Below are positions 1-8,307 of a DNA stretch of 64,000 nucleotides, in pieces (the first letter of the stretch is position 1; every line of letters begins with the position of its first letter). Under the pieces are notes generated by a model that made no database searches, had not been told where the DNA came from, and saw only the letters and a list, made by a program, of their open reading frames with translations. This stretch comes from Acidimicrobiia bacterium (GTDB lineage Bacteria; Actinomycetota; Acidimicrobiia; Acidimicrobiales; Bin134), in assembly GCA_022819825.1 (NCBI GenBank), contig JAJEGM010000001.1:1-64000 (forward strand), read 5' to 3'. A program made the position numbers and the translations under genes.

Positions 1-81
1 ATCGACCACACCACCGGCGAACTCCTCCGCACCCTCGTCCTCAACCCCCAACGCGACTACCAACCCCAACCCAAACCATGA
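1..81 (+). CDS. Transposase C-terminal tail (partial)
   Basis: An open frame enters from the left edge and ends at TGA 79-81, giving 26 residues that include TGELLRTLVLNPQRDYQP. This pattern, TGE-LLR-L-L-P-RDYQP, is the typical extreme C-terminus of actinobacterial IS481/IS3-like integrase-core transposases. Only the tail is visible, so the catalytic DDE core cannot be checked and the element could be whole or a remnant. It suggests a mobile element just left of the tRNA-Arg gene. Confidence 0.55.
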   Translation: MDHTTGELLRTLVLNPQRDYQPQPKP

Positions 82-136
82 AAAACACCCGCCCGCGCAG
101 GTTCACGCCTTTCCGATGTCTTGACACATCACACAG

Positions 137-211
137 CGCCCCCGGCAGGATTCGAACCTGCGGCCTGATGATTAGAAGTCACCTGCTCTGTCCGGACTGA
201 GCTACAGGGGC
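137..211 (-). tRNA. tRNA-Arg (TCT)
   Basis: On the minus strand a full cloverleaf can be drawn. The 7-bp acceptor pairs 205-211 with 138-144 (one G-U), the T arm has loop TTCGAAT, and the anticodon loop CTTCTAA has anticodon TCT (174-176 on the plus strand). CCA is not encoded. The gene stands alone between the transposase tail and the dehalogenase gene. Confidence 0.93.
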
Positions 212-333
212 GGGCTGGCGGGCTCGCCAGTCATGTCGAGTGTATTGCGCTACCAAGTACAGCCCACGCCAGGTTTGCGGTGACCGGCAGTGACAACAAC
301 AGGTGAATTAGCCGACAGCGATAGCGTCGGGGG

Positions 334-1275
334 ATGGCTGATGTTGAGGTGTTGACTACTGCTGACGGGGTGGCGTTTGTGCGGACGCCGGAAGAGCGGT
401 TTTCGGGGATAGACGATTATCCCTACGAGGCGCTCTATGTCGACGTGGACGGTTTGCGGATGGCTTATGTGCTCGCCCAGCCGGATGGGGCGAGCGATGA
501 CTTAGCCACTGTTTTGCTGCTGCACGGCGAGCCGACTTGGGGGTATCTGTACCGCAAGATGATCTCGCCGCTGGTGGCGGGTGGGTATCGAGTGGTGGTG
601 CCCGATCTGATTGGGTTCGGGCGCTCGGATAAACCGGTGGAGCGCTCGGCCTATACCTACGAGGGCCATGTGGCTTGGATGTGCGAGTTCTTGGACGCCA
701 CCGCTGTTGAGCGGGGTTCTGGATCGCTGCACTTGTTCGGTCAGGACTGGGGCGGGCTTATCGGACTGCGAGTGGCCGCTGAGAATCCAGGGCTGATCGA
801 CCGGCTGATCTTGGCCAACACCGGGCTGCCCGAGGGCCAGTCGCCGGGGGCGGGGTTTGAGTTCTGGCAGCAGTTCAGCCAAGACGTGGAGTTCCTCGAC
901 TGCGGGCGGCTGGTGGACAACGCGACGGCCACCGAGGTGAGCGAGGCCGTCCAGGAGGCCTACCGGGCGCCGTTCCCCGACGAGCTCTACATGGCCGGGG
1001 CCCGCCACTTTCCGCTGCTGGTGCCGGTGTCCCCAGACGACCCGGCGGTTCCCGCCAACCGGGCGGCCTGGGAGGTTCTGGAGCGCTGGACCAAGCCGGT
1101 GCTCACCCTTTGGGCTCCCGACGACCCGGTGCTGGGCGGCGGGCAGGCGGCTTTCACCGAGCGGATCCCCGGAGCAGCGAACCAGCCCCATGCCCAGTTA
1201 CGCCCGGCCAGCCACTTCATCCAAGAAGACCAAGGACCGGCGCTGGCCGAAGCCATGGTCGCTTGGCTGCCCTGA
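334..1275 (+). CDS. Haloalkane dehalogenase (alpha/beta hydrolase, HLD-I type)
   Basis: The 313-residue protein is a likely cytoplasmic alpha/beta hydrolase that cleaves carbon-halogen bonds by water, giving an alcohol and halide. The oxyanion region HGEPTW is at 64-69. The nucleophile elbow GQDWGG has Asp138 followed by the halide-binding Trp139. A catalytic acid is likely near Asp264 and the catalytic His294 lies in ASHFIQED. The N-terminal segment before the barrel and the HGEPTW motif fit the DhlA/DhmA subfamily, whose members are about 300-310 residues. The ATG at 334 has only a run of G directly before it, so the start is the weakest part of the call. It is a single gene between tRNA genes. 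A general epoxide hydrolase is the main alternative, but the Trp after the nucleophile favours a dehalogenase. Confidence 0.82.
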   Translation: MADVEVLTTADGVAFVRTPEERFSGIDDYPYEALYVDVDGLRMAYVLAQPDGASDDLATVLLLHGEPTWGYLYRKMISPLVAGGYRVVVPDLIGFGRSDKPVERSAYTYEGHVAWMCEFLDATAVERGSGSLHLFGQDWGGLIGLRVAAENPGLIDRLILANTGLPEGQSPGAGFEFWQQFSQDVEFLDCGRLVDNATATEVSEAVQEAYRAPFPDELYMAGARHFPLLVPVSPDDPAVPANRAAWEVLERWTKPVLTLWAPDDPVLGGGQAAFTERIPGAANQPHAQLRPASHFIQEDQGPALAEAMVAWLP

Positions 1276-1346
1276 CCGAGCCTCCAGATCGGTATGGCAA
1301 ACGGTTTCCCGGTCTCGCGTCTCCGGTTCTAGACTGACCGGGCCGT

Positions 1347-1422
1347 GCGGGCCGTAGCTCAGTCAGGTTAGAGCGCCGGGTTGTGGTCCCGGAGGTCGGG
1401 GGTTCAAATCCCCTCGGTCCGC
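1347..1422 (+). tRNA. tRNA-His (GTG)
   Basis: A cloverleaf with anticodon loop TTGTGGT (anticodon 1383-1385) is flanked by perfect 5-bp stems. It has the histidine-specific extra G at position -1 (1347) facing C73 (1422), and CCA is encoded at 1423-1425. It lies 7 bases before tRNA-Lys, so the two are probably one transcript. Confidence 0.95.
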
Positions 1423-1429
1423 CCAACAA

Positions 1430-1503
1430 GCCCCTCTAGCTCAATTTGGCAGAGCAACGGACTCTTAATCCGCAGGTTCTGGGTTCAAGTCCCAGGGGGG
1501 GTA
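1430..1503 (+). tRNA. tRNA-Lys (CTT)
   Basis: The cloverleaf has anticodon loop CTCTTAA (anticodon CTT, 1464-1466), T-loop TTCAAGT and T-stem CTGGG/CCCAG. The acceptor stem ends in a G1-U72 wobble (1430 with 1502) rather than the usual G-C pair. CCA is not encoded. It sits 114 bases before the corrinoid cassette. Confidence 0.92.
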
Positions 1504-1532
1504 CAACTCAGGCAATCGACTTTTCTCCGTGC

Positions 1533-1579
1533 TATAGTTTTTTTGTTCCGCATTGCGGTACTGGTCCACAGTATGGAAC
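1533..1579 (+). promoter_or_regulatory. Promoter with paired palindromic operator (locus 1) of the corrinoid cassette
   Basis: A -10-like TATAGT (1533-1538) is followed by two tandem 17-bp imperfect palindromes, GTTCCGCATTGCGGTAC (1545-1561) and GGTCCACAGTATGGAAC (1563-1579), separated by one base. The same 17+1+17 layout recurs at 8263, 13481 and 60141. Its position at the likely transcription start suggests a repressor site, and the IclR protein encoded at 8308 is the obvious candidate. The assignment to IclR is inference; the repeat itself is directly visible. No good -35 was found. Confidence 0.7.
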
Positions 1580-1617
1580 CCGCCCTGGGGTCCAGCACCA
1601 CAGAAGGAGTGTGTCGA

Positions 1618-2319
<702 letters not shown>

Positions 2320-2321
2320 CC

Positions 2322-2930
2322 ATGTCCAAAGTGCTCGTGGTGGCCTGCGGGGCGCTGGCCAAGGAGTTGCGCCACCTCATCTCGGCCCTCGAGAACGAGG
2401 GGGGCGGCCCCGGCATCGACCTCGAGTGCCTGCCGGCCAAGCTGCACAACCGCCCGGAGCTGATCCCCGAGGCGGTGCGGGATCGGGTGCGGGCCGCCCG
2501 TGGCCGCTACCAGACCATTCTGGTGGGCTACGCGGACTGCGGCACCGGGGGCCTGCTCGACAAGGTGTGCCAAGAAGAAGGGGTGGAGCGCCTCCCTGGC
2601 CCCCACTGCTATGAGCTGTATGCCGGGACCGAGGGCTTTACCCATCTCCAAGAGGAGGAGCTGGGAACGCTGTACCTCACCGACTATCTGGTGCGGCATT
2701 TCGAGCGCCTGATTCTGGAGGGGCTGGGCATCCTCGACCACCCCGAACTTCAAGACGTCTATTTCAAGAACTACACCCGGCTGGTGTACCTGTCACAGGA
2801 GCACGACCCCGAACTGGACCGATTGGCCCGACAAGCGGCCGACCGTCTGGGGCTGCGCTTCGAGAAGGTGGTCACCGGTTACGGAGGTTTGGTCGATGCG
2901 CTGGTAGAGATCCGGGAGCGAGCCGCGTGA
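2322..2930 (+). CDS. DUF1638 domain protein
   Basis: The 202-residue cytoplasmic protein belongs to DUF1638, a family seen repeatedly beside corrinoid methyltransferase genes but with no established reaction. Visible conserved blocks are VACGALAKE near the N-terminus, LPAKLHNRPELIP, the glycine-rich GYADCGTGG and HCYEL. The Cys and His in these blocks could bind a metal. It is translationally packed between the corrinoid protein (two bases upstream) and the next gene (GTGA overlap), so it is almost certainly made with them. A role in cofactor handling, corrinoid maturation or substrate supply is possible but unproven. Confidence 0.85.
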   Translation: MSKVLVVACGALAKELRHLISALENEGGGPGIDLECLPAKLHNRPELIPEAVRDRVRAARGRYQTILVGYADCGTGGLLDKVCQEEGVERLPGPHCYELYAGTEGFTHLQEEELGTLYLTDYLVRHFERLILEGLGILDHPELQDVYFKNYTRLVYLSQEHDPELDRLARQAADRLGLRFEKVVTGYGGLVDALVEIRERAA

Positions 2931-3283
2931 GTCGGCGGCGGGGGAGTAACGGCAACCTAGTGGTGATCTGTTGGCGGGACATCCCCGCTCAGGTGAACGC
3001 CGGCTCGGGATCCTCAAAAATCCAGCGCATCCTCCCCCGCCGCTTCCAAAGGGCCATTGACGAAGCCGCCATGGTGGCCGACAAGACCCAGGCTTCACAA
3101 TATGTGGGCGAGTGGCGCCGCAAGGTGATCCCGGGCGATCCCAATGATCCCGAGGGTGCCGCCTTGCGGGCCGCTGAGGAACTCGAGGCCGCCTTCCCGC
3201 GGGAGCGCCTCAAAGAATTCGTAGCCACCGGGGGCTGGGACCCGGACAATGCAACCGTGAGTCCCCAGGAGGCGACAACGTGA
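2927..3283 (+). CDS. Virulence-factor-domain small protein of the corrinoid operon
   Basis: This 118-residue soluble protein starts at a GTG that overlaps the preceding stop (GTGA). It resembles the family named virulence factor (PF13769), despite the name common in methylamine-type corrinoid gene clusters. Visible features are VVICWRDIPAQV, a basic stretch ILPRRFQRAID, QYVGEWRR and a C-terminal acidic/helical part with EELEAAFPRERLKEF. No catalytic motif is evident. The tight coupling on both sides implies a stoichiometric partner of the methyltransferase proteins. Its function is not known to me. Confidence 0.75.
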   Translation: MSRRRGSNGNLVVICWRDIPAQVNAGSGSSKIQRILPRRFQRAIDEAAMVADKTQASQYVGEWRRKVIPGDPNDPEGAALRAAEELEAAFPRERLKEFVATGGWDPDNATVSPQEATT

Positions 3284-4182
3284 CCGAAACCGTGCTCAGC
3301 TCGGCGACAAAAGAGGTGGTGATCGGCTTCGACCGCCCCTTCGTGATGATCGGCGAGCGGATCAATCCCACTGGGCGCAAACTGTTGACCGAGGAGATGA
3401 AGGTCGGAGACTTCAGCCGGGTGGAGGCCGACGCCTTGGCCCAAGTGGCCGCCGGCGCCCACATGCTGGACGTGAACGCCGGCATCCCGCTGGCCGACGA
3501 GCCCGCGCTGCTGGCCCGGGCCATCAAGCTGGTGCAGTCGGTGACCGACGTGCCCCTGTCCATCGACTCGTCGATCATCGAGGCGCTGGAGGCGGGCATC
3601 GCGGTGTACGACGGCAAGCCGCTGATCAACTCGGTCACCGGCGAGGAAGAAGTGCTGGAGCGGGTGCTTCCCCTGGTGGCCCGCCACAGCGCCGCGGTGG
3701 TGGCCATCTCCAACGACGAGTCCGGCATCAGCGAAGATCCCGACGTTCGCTTCAAAGTGGCCCGCAAGATTGTCGAGCGGGCCTCCGACCACGGCATCCC
3801 CCGCTCAGATGTGGTGGTGGACCCACTGGTCATGCCCATCGGGGCCATGGGCACCGCGGGCCAGCAGGTGTTCCGCCTGGTTCGGCGTATCCGGGAAGAG
3901 CTCGGGGTGAACACCACCTGTGGGGCCAGCAATGTGAGCTTCGGCCTGCCCAACCGCCACGCGATCACCGGCACGTTCTTGGCCATGGCTATCGGCGCCG
4001 GGATGACTTCAGCCATCATGAATCCCTTGCACGCCGAGGTGAAGCAGGCTGTGATGGCCGCCGACGTGCTGGCCGGGCACGATAAGGACTGCATGGCGTG
4101 GATCGCCGAGAACCGGGACCCGACCGCGGCCGGGGAGGGGGCGGCCCGCCGTCGAGGAGGACGTCGCCGGGCCGCAGTATGA
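3280..4182 (+). CDS. Methyltetrahydrofolate:corrinoid methyltransferase (MtgA/AcsE-like)
   Basis: The 300-residue pterin-binding TIM barrel is expected to pass the methyl group from the corrinoid protein to tetrahydrofolate, giving 5-methyl-THF (the reaction is reversible). Motifs are GERINPTG (25-32), LDVNAG (63-68), SIDS (94-97), NSVTGE (117-122) and a conserved block with CGASNVSFGLPNR, all characteristic of MetH-like pterin domains and free-standing MeTr/MtgA proteins. The usual family length is 260-300; the last 25 residues are an Arg/Gly-rich extension. The GTG start overlaps the upstream TGA, and its own TGA overlaps the activator ATG. Confidence 0.92.
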   Translation: MTETVLSSATKEVVIGFDRPFVMIGERINPTGRKLLTEEMKVGDFSRVEADALAQVAAGAHMLDVNAGIPLADEPALLARAIKLVQSVTDVPLSIDSSIIEALEAGIAVYDGKPLINSVTGEEEVLERVLPLVARHSAAVVAISNDESGISEDPDVRFKVARKIVERASDHGIPRSDVVVDPLVMPIGAMGTAGQQVFRLVRRIREELGVNTTCGASNVSFGLPNRHAITGTFLAMAIGAGMTSAIMNPLHAEVKQAVMAADVLAGHDKDCMAWIAENRDPTAAGEGAARRRGGRRRAAV

Positions 4183-6248
4183 GCTCTGAGCACCGCGTGG
4201 TGTTCACCCCCAGCGGCATCGAGGCATCCGCCGCCGAGGGGTCGACGGTGCTGGACGCGGCTCGCACCGCCGGGGTGGACATCGACTCGGTGTGCGGGGG
4301 CCGAGGGCTCTGCGGCCGCTGCCAGGTATCCCCCAGCACGGGCCAGTTCGCCAAGTGGGGGCTGACGAGCACTGACGACGCCCTGTCGGCGCCCGGGCCC
4401 ACCGAGCTCGACTACCGAGGGCGCCGCCCGCTGGAAGCAGGCCATCGGCTGAGCTGTCAGGCCGCCGTGCTGGGCGACGTTGTGATCGACGTCCCGCCCC
4501 AGAGCCAAGTACACAGCCCGGTGGTGCGAAAGGCGGTCGATCTGGGCGAGATCACCCTCGACCCGGTGGTGACCCTCCACTATCTGGAACTGCCCATCGC
4601 CGTGCTGGGCGACGAGATCTCCGATGCCGAACGGCTGGTCGGCGCTTTGGACGACGACTGGGACCTGTCCAGCGTTGAAGTTCCCGCTTCAGCACTGCCC
4701 GCCTTGTCTTCGGCGATCGCACAGGGGAACGGGGCGGTCACCGCCGTGGTCCACACCCGACGGCAGTACTCAACACATGCCGAAGACGGCGAAGTGGTCG
4801 AGCGGCGGGTGCTCACGGTGCGACCGGGGTATTCCGATGCGGAATTTGGCGTGGCAGTGGATGTGGGCTCGACCACCGTGGCCGGCTACCTGCTGGATTT
4901 GGCCACTGGTGAGGTGGCTGCCACCGCAGGGCGCATGAACCCGCAGATCCGTTTCGGCGAGGACCTGATGAGCCGGGTGTCCTACGCCATGTTGAACCCC
5001 GGCGGCACCGCCGAGCTGACCATGGCGGTGCGGTCGGCCATCGACAACGTGATCGGCGAGCTCTGTGAGGCCGCGGCCATCGACCGAACCGACGTCTGCG
5101 ATCTCGTGGTGGTGGGAAATCCGATCATGCACCACCTGGTGCTGGGCATCGACCCCACCCCGCTGGGCGCAGCCCCGTTCACATTGGCCGTGCGCGACGG
5201 GGTGTGGGCCAACGCCAGCGACATCGGCGTGGACCTGCCCGGCGCATCCCTTTATGTGGGGCCGTGTATCGCCGGCCATGTGGGCGCCGACGCGGCGGCG
5301 GCCCTGCTGGCCGAAGGGCCGCACCGGTCCCCCCGCCCTCAGCTATTGGTTGACGTGGGAACCAATGCCGAGATCGTGCTGGGCGACGGCCAGAAAGTGT
5401 GGGCGGCGTCGAGTCCTACTGGGCCCGCATTCGAAGGCGCCCAGATCAGCTGCGGGCAGCGGGCCACCGCTGGGGCGATCGAAGGGGTGCGGATCGACCC
5501 CGCCACGCTGGAGCCCCGCTTCAAGGTGATCGGCTGCGACCTGTGGTCCGACGACCCCGGCTTCGAAGACGCTTTGGGCTCTCTGGAGGTGTCCGGGCTG
5601 TGCGGTTCGGGAATCATCGAGGTGATTGCGGAGATGTTCCTCGTCGGAATCATCGACCACCGAGGAGTCATCGGCGGAGAGTTGGCTGAACGCAGCCCCC
5701 GCATCATCGCCGACGGTCGTACGTTTTCCTATGTGCTTCAAATCCAGCCGGTACCGCTATTGGTGACCCAAAACGACGTGCGAGCAGTTCAGTTGGCCAA
5801 GGCCGCGCTGCGGGCCGGCATCGACCTGCTCTTCGAGCACGCCGGGATCGCCGAGGTGGCCGATGTGAGGTTGGCCGGAGCGTTCGGCGCCCACATCAGT
5901 CCGGTTCACGCCATGGTGCTGGGTTTGGTACCCGACGGGCCGGTAGAGGGGGTCAAAGGGGTGGGCAACGCCTCGGGGGCGGGCGCGGCCCGGATGCTGG
6001 TTTCGGGATCACAGCGGGCCGAGACCGAGCACGCCGCCCGGGAGGTGGTCAAGATCGAGACCGCCACCGAGGCCCGTTTCCAGGAGTTGTTCGTGGCCGC
6101 CATGTCGCTGCCCCATGAGACCGCCCCCACCCCCCACTTGATGCAGGCGGTGGATTTGCCATCGCGATCAACAGCCGATAGCGAGACTGCCGGACCCAAG
6201 CGGCGCAGACCAACCCGCCGGCAGCATGCGACCCAGGAGCAGCGATGA
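4179..6248 (+). CDS. RACo-type ATP-dependent reductive activator of corrinoid protein
   Basis: The 689-residue protein should reactivate corrinoid that has oxidised to Co(II), using ATP and low-potential electrons. The N-terminus is a [2Fe-2S] ferredoxin domain with Cys39, Cys45, Cys48 and Cys93. After a linker region follows the DUF4445/ASKHA ATPase part, with VAVDVGSTTVAGYLLDL, a second phosphate loop LVDVGTNAEIVLG and GAFGAHISP. The length matches RACo/RamA-like activators with an N-terminal ferredoxin domain. A basic C-terminal tail (KRRRPTRR) is extra. The ATG at 4179 overlaps the preceding stop, and a longer upstream reading would overlap the methyltransferase. The gene is followed by mttB with another ATGA overlap. 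Confidence 0.92.
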   Translation: MSSEHRVVFTPSGIEASAAEGSTVLDAARTAGVDIDSVCGGRGLCGRCQVSPSTGQFAKWGLTSTDDALSAPGPTELDYRGRRPLEAGHRLSCQAAVLGDVVIDVPPQSQVHSPVVRKAVDLGEITLDPVVTLHYLELPIAVLGDEISDAERLVGALDDDWDLSSVEVPASALPALSSAIAQGNGAVTAVVHTRRQYSTHAEDGEVVERRVLTVRPGYSDAEFGVAVDVGSTTVAGYLLDLATGEVAATAGRMNPQIRFGEDLMSRVSYAMLNPGGTAELTMAVRSAIDNVIGELCEAAAIDRTDVCDLVVVGNPIMHHLVLGIDPTPLGAAPFTLAVRDGVWANASDIGVDLPGASLYVGPCIAGHVGADAAAALLAEGPHRSPRPQLLVDVGTNAEIVLGDGQKVWAASSPTGPAFEGAQISCGQRATAGAIEGVRIDPATLEPRFKVIGCDLWSDDPGFEDALGSLEVSGLCGSGIIEVIAEMFLVGIIDHRGVIGGELAERSPRIIADGRTFSYVLQIQPVPLLVTQNDVRAVQLAKAALRAGIDLLFEHAGIAEVADVRLAGAFGAHISPVHAMVLGLVPDGPVEGVKGVGNASGAGAARMLVSGSQRAETEHAAREVVKIETATEARFQELFVAAMSLPHETAPTPHLMQAVDLPSRSTADSETAGPKRRRPTRRQHATQEQR

Positions 6249-7780
6249 GAGAGCGACAAGGAAGGCGGGGCGGCGGTCGGGCCGGCCGCCAGGCGGCTCG
6301 GGCGGCCAGTCAGGTGGTGGCCGCTCCGGTGCTGGAGCGGCGCCTGGCACCGGTGGAGATCATCGACGAGGCCGGCCTGGCCCAGATCGAGGAGAACGCC
6401 GAGACGATCCTGGCCGAGGTGGGCGTCGCCTTCCAGGACTTTCCCGAAGCGCTGGACCTGTGGCGGGATGCGGGCGCCGATGTCGACGGCGAGCTGGTGC
6501 GGTTCCCTCGGGGGCTGTGCCGCCAGATCGTGACCCAGAGCGCCCCCGCCACCTATACCCAGCACGCCCGCAACCCCGAGCGCAGCGTGAGCATCGGGGG
6601 CAACACCACCGTGTTCGTCCCCAACTACGGCTCCCCGTTCGTCACCGACTTGGATCAAGGGCGGCGCTACGCCACCTTGGCCGACTTCGAGAATGTGGTG
6701 AAGCTGGCCTACCGCCTCCCCCACCTCCACCACAGCGGCGGCACAGTGTGCGAACCGGTGGATGTGCCGGTGGATGTGCGCCACCTCGACATGGTGTACG
6801 CCCACCTCCGCTACAGCGACAAGCCCTTCATGGGCTCGGTGACCAGCGCGGCCCGCGCCGCCGATTCGGTGGAGCTGGCCCGCATCGCCTTCGGCGGAGA
6901 TCTGGCCGACCGCACGGTGATGACCTCGCTGATCAATGCCTCCTCCCCCATGCGCTGGGACGCCACCATGCTGGGGGCGGCCACGACTTACGCCCGGGCC
7001 AACCAGGCCAGCATCATCAGCCCATTCATCCTGGCCGGGGCCATGTCGCCGGTGACGGTGGCCGGCCTGTGCGCCCAGGCCCTGGCCGAGGCGCTGTCGG
7101 GCATGGCCTACCTGCAACTGGTGCGACCCGGATCGCCCGTTGTTTTCGGCACGTTCGCCTCGTCGATGTCGATGGCCACCGGTGCTCCCACATTCGGCAC
7201 CCCTGAGGCCGCCCAGGCCATCTTCGTCATGGCCGCTTTGGCCCGGCGCTGTGGGGTGCCGTTTCGCTCCGGCGGCCAGCTCACCGCCTCCAAGGCCGCT
7301 GACGCCCAGGCGGCCTACGAGTCGGCCCACACGCTGCTGCCCACCGTGCAGGCCGGGGTCAACTTCGTGCTCCACGCGGCGGGGTGGCTGGAGGGGGGCC
7401 TGACCCTGGGCTACGAGAAGCTGATCATGGACGCCGACCAACTGGGCGCCATGGAGGTCCACGCCCGGGGGGTGGATTTGAGCGACAACGGCCAGGCCAT
7501 GGAGGCGTTTCGCACCAACACCCACGGCGACCACTTCTTGGGCAACGCCCACACCCTGGCCAACTTCGAGACCGCCTTTTGGCGCTCGGAAGTGGCCGAC
7601 AACAACAGCTACGAGCAGTGGTCCGAAGAGGGCTCCCTCACCGCCGCCCAGCGGGCCAACACCCGCTGGAAAGAACTGCTGGCCGACTACCAGCCACCCC
7701 CCATCGACGACGCCATCAACGCCGAACTGCAAGATTTCATCTCCCGCCGCAAAGCCGAGATCACGAGTCAATCGGAGTGA
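6245..7780 (+). CDS. MttB-family (non-pyrrolysine) trimethylamine/betaine methyltransferase
   Basis: The 511-residue TIM-barrel methyltransferase belongs to the MttB superfamily, whose known non-Pyl member MtgB demethylates glycine betaine. Here it should transfer a methyl from a quaternary or tertiary amine to the corrinoid protein of the same operon. The frame has no internal TAG, so no pyrrolysine is used, which excludes classical trimethylamine activity by the Pyl mechanism. Typical blocks are an N-terminal EEIL-like helix (NAETILAEVGV), the NYGSPFVTD region, FGTPEAAQA and the C-terminal GDHFLGNAHTLANFE. The first 30 residues are a basic, low-complexity extension. It closes the six-gene coupled cassette. 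The substrate is open: glycine betaine, proline betaine, carnitine or another. Confidence 0.9.
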   Translation: MRERQGRRGGGRAGRQAARAASQVVAAPVLERRLAPVEIIDEAGLAQIEENAETILAEVGVAFQDFPEALDLWRDAGADVDGELVRFPRGLCRQIVTQSAPATYTQHARNPERSVSIGGNTTVFVPNYGSPFVTDLDQGRRYATLADFENVVKLAYRLPHLHHSGGTVCEPVDVPVDVRHLDMVYAHLRYSDKPFMGSVTSAARAADSVELARIAFGGDLADRTVMTSLINASSPMRWDATMLGAATTYARANQASIISPFILAGAMSPVTVAGLCAQALAEALSGMAYLQLVRPGSPVVFGTFASSMSMATGAPTFGTPEAAQAIFVMAALARRCGVPFRSGGQLTASKAADAQAAYESAHTLLPTVQAGVNFVLHAAGWLEGGLTLGYEKLIMDADQLGAMEVHARGVDLSDNGQAMEAFRTNTHGDHFLGNAHTLANFETAFWRSEVADNNSYEQWSEEGSLTAAQRANTRWKELLADYQPPPIDDAINAELQDFISRRKAEITSQSE

Positions 7781-7816
7781 GGTGACTACTCACCAATAAC
7801 AGGAGGAGGAGAGCTC

Positions 7817-8242
7817 ATGACTGACTCATTGACCGGGCGGTGCATGTGCGGGAGCGTGAGTTATGCGATCGACGGGCCGGCCCGACCAGTGTGGAACTGC
7901 CACTGCGACCGGTGTCGGCGCTGGACGGGGCACTTCACCGCGGCCACCAGCTGCCGCCGAGACCATCTTCGCCTGATCGCCGACGAAACGCTGGAGTGGT
8001 ACCACCCCGAAGAATGGCCCGATGTGGCCTACGGCTTCTGCCGACGGTGCGGAAGCTCGCTGTTCTGGAAGGTATTGACCCCGCCTCCGGGAGAGTCGGA
8101 GAAGAAACTGGAAACCATTGAGATCTGGGCCGGGACTCTCGACACCCCCACCGGGCTGTCGACCGAGCTGGTGATCTACGCCGAGGACGCATCCGATTAC
8201 CACACGATCACTCCCGGAATCGAGACTCTGGACCGCGACTAG
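7817..8242 (+). CDS. GFA / CENP-V family zinc protein
   Basis: This 141-residue protein has the glutathione-dependent formaldehyde-activating (GFA) fold. Zinc ligands are visible as Cys9/Cys11, Cys28/Cys30/Cys33 and Cys75/Cys78 in GRCMCGS, NCHCDRCRRWTG and FCRRCGSS. Members bind thiol adducts or act on small substrates; the formaldehyde role is proven for few. It sits 36 bases after mttB with a very strong ribosome-binding site (AGGAGGAGG, 7801-7809), and a short GGTGA/TCACC hairpin lies between (about 7781-7794). Formaldehyde handling beside demethylases is plausible but inferred, especially as actinobacteria usually lack glutathione. Confidence 0.82.
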   Translation: MTDSLTGRCMCGSVSYAIDGPARPVWNCHCDRCRRWTGHFTAATSCRRDHLRLIADETLEWYHPEEWPDVAYGFCRRCGSSLFWKVLTPPPGESEKKLETIEIWAGTLDTPTGLSTELVIYAEDASDYHTITPGIETLDRD

Positions 8243-8262
8243 CAATTCGGCCAGAATTTCCT

Positions 8263-8297
8263 GTTCCGTATCGTGGAACTGTTTCAGCACCGGGGTA
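8263..8297 (+). promoter_or_regulatory. Paired palindromic operator (locus 2) before iclR
   Basis: A near-perfect 17-bp palindrome GTTCCGTATCGTGGAAC (8263-8279) is followed after one base by a degenerate second copy GTTTCAGCACCGGGGTA (8281-8297). It ends 10 bases before the iclR ATG, as expected for autoregulation. The second copy matches the consensus poorly, so this locus may bind less strongly. Confidence 0.65.
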
Positions 8298-8307
8298 GGG
8301 TGAGGCC

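Noticed and set aside
1381-1617. A longer reading of the corrinoid gene beginning inside tRNA-His.
   Set aside because: It overlaps tRNA-His and tRNA-Lys and gives an unrelated N-terminus; ATG 1618 has a good ribosome-binding site.
6245-7780. Possible pyrrolysine (in-frame TAG) as in classical MttB.
   Set aside because: The frame is continuous without a TAG, and the same is true of the copy at 29769.
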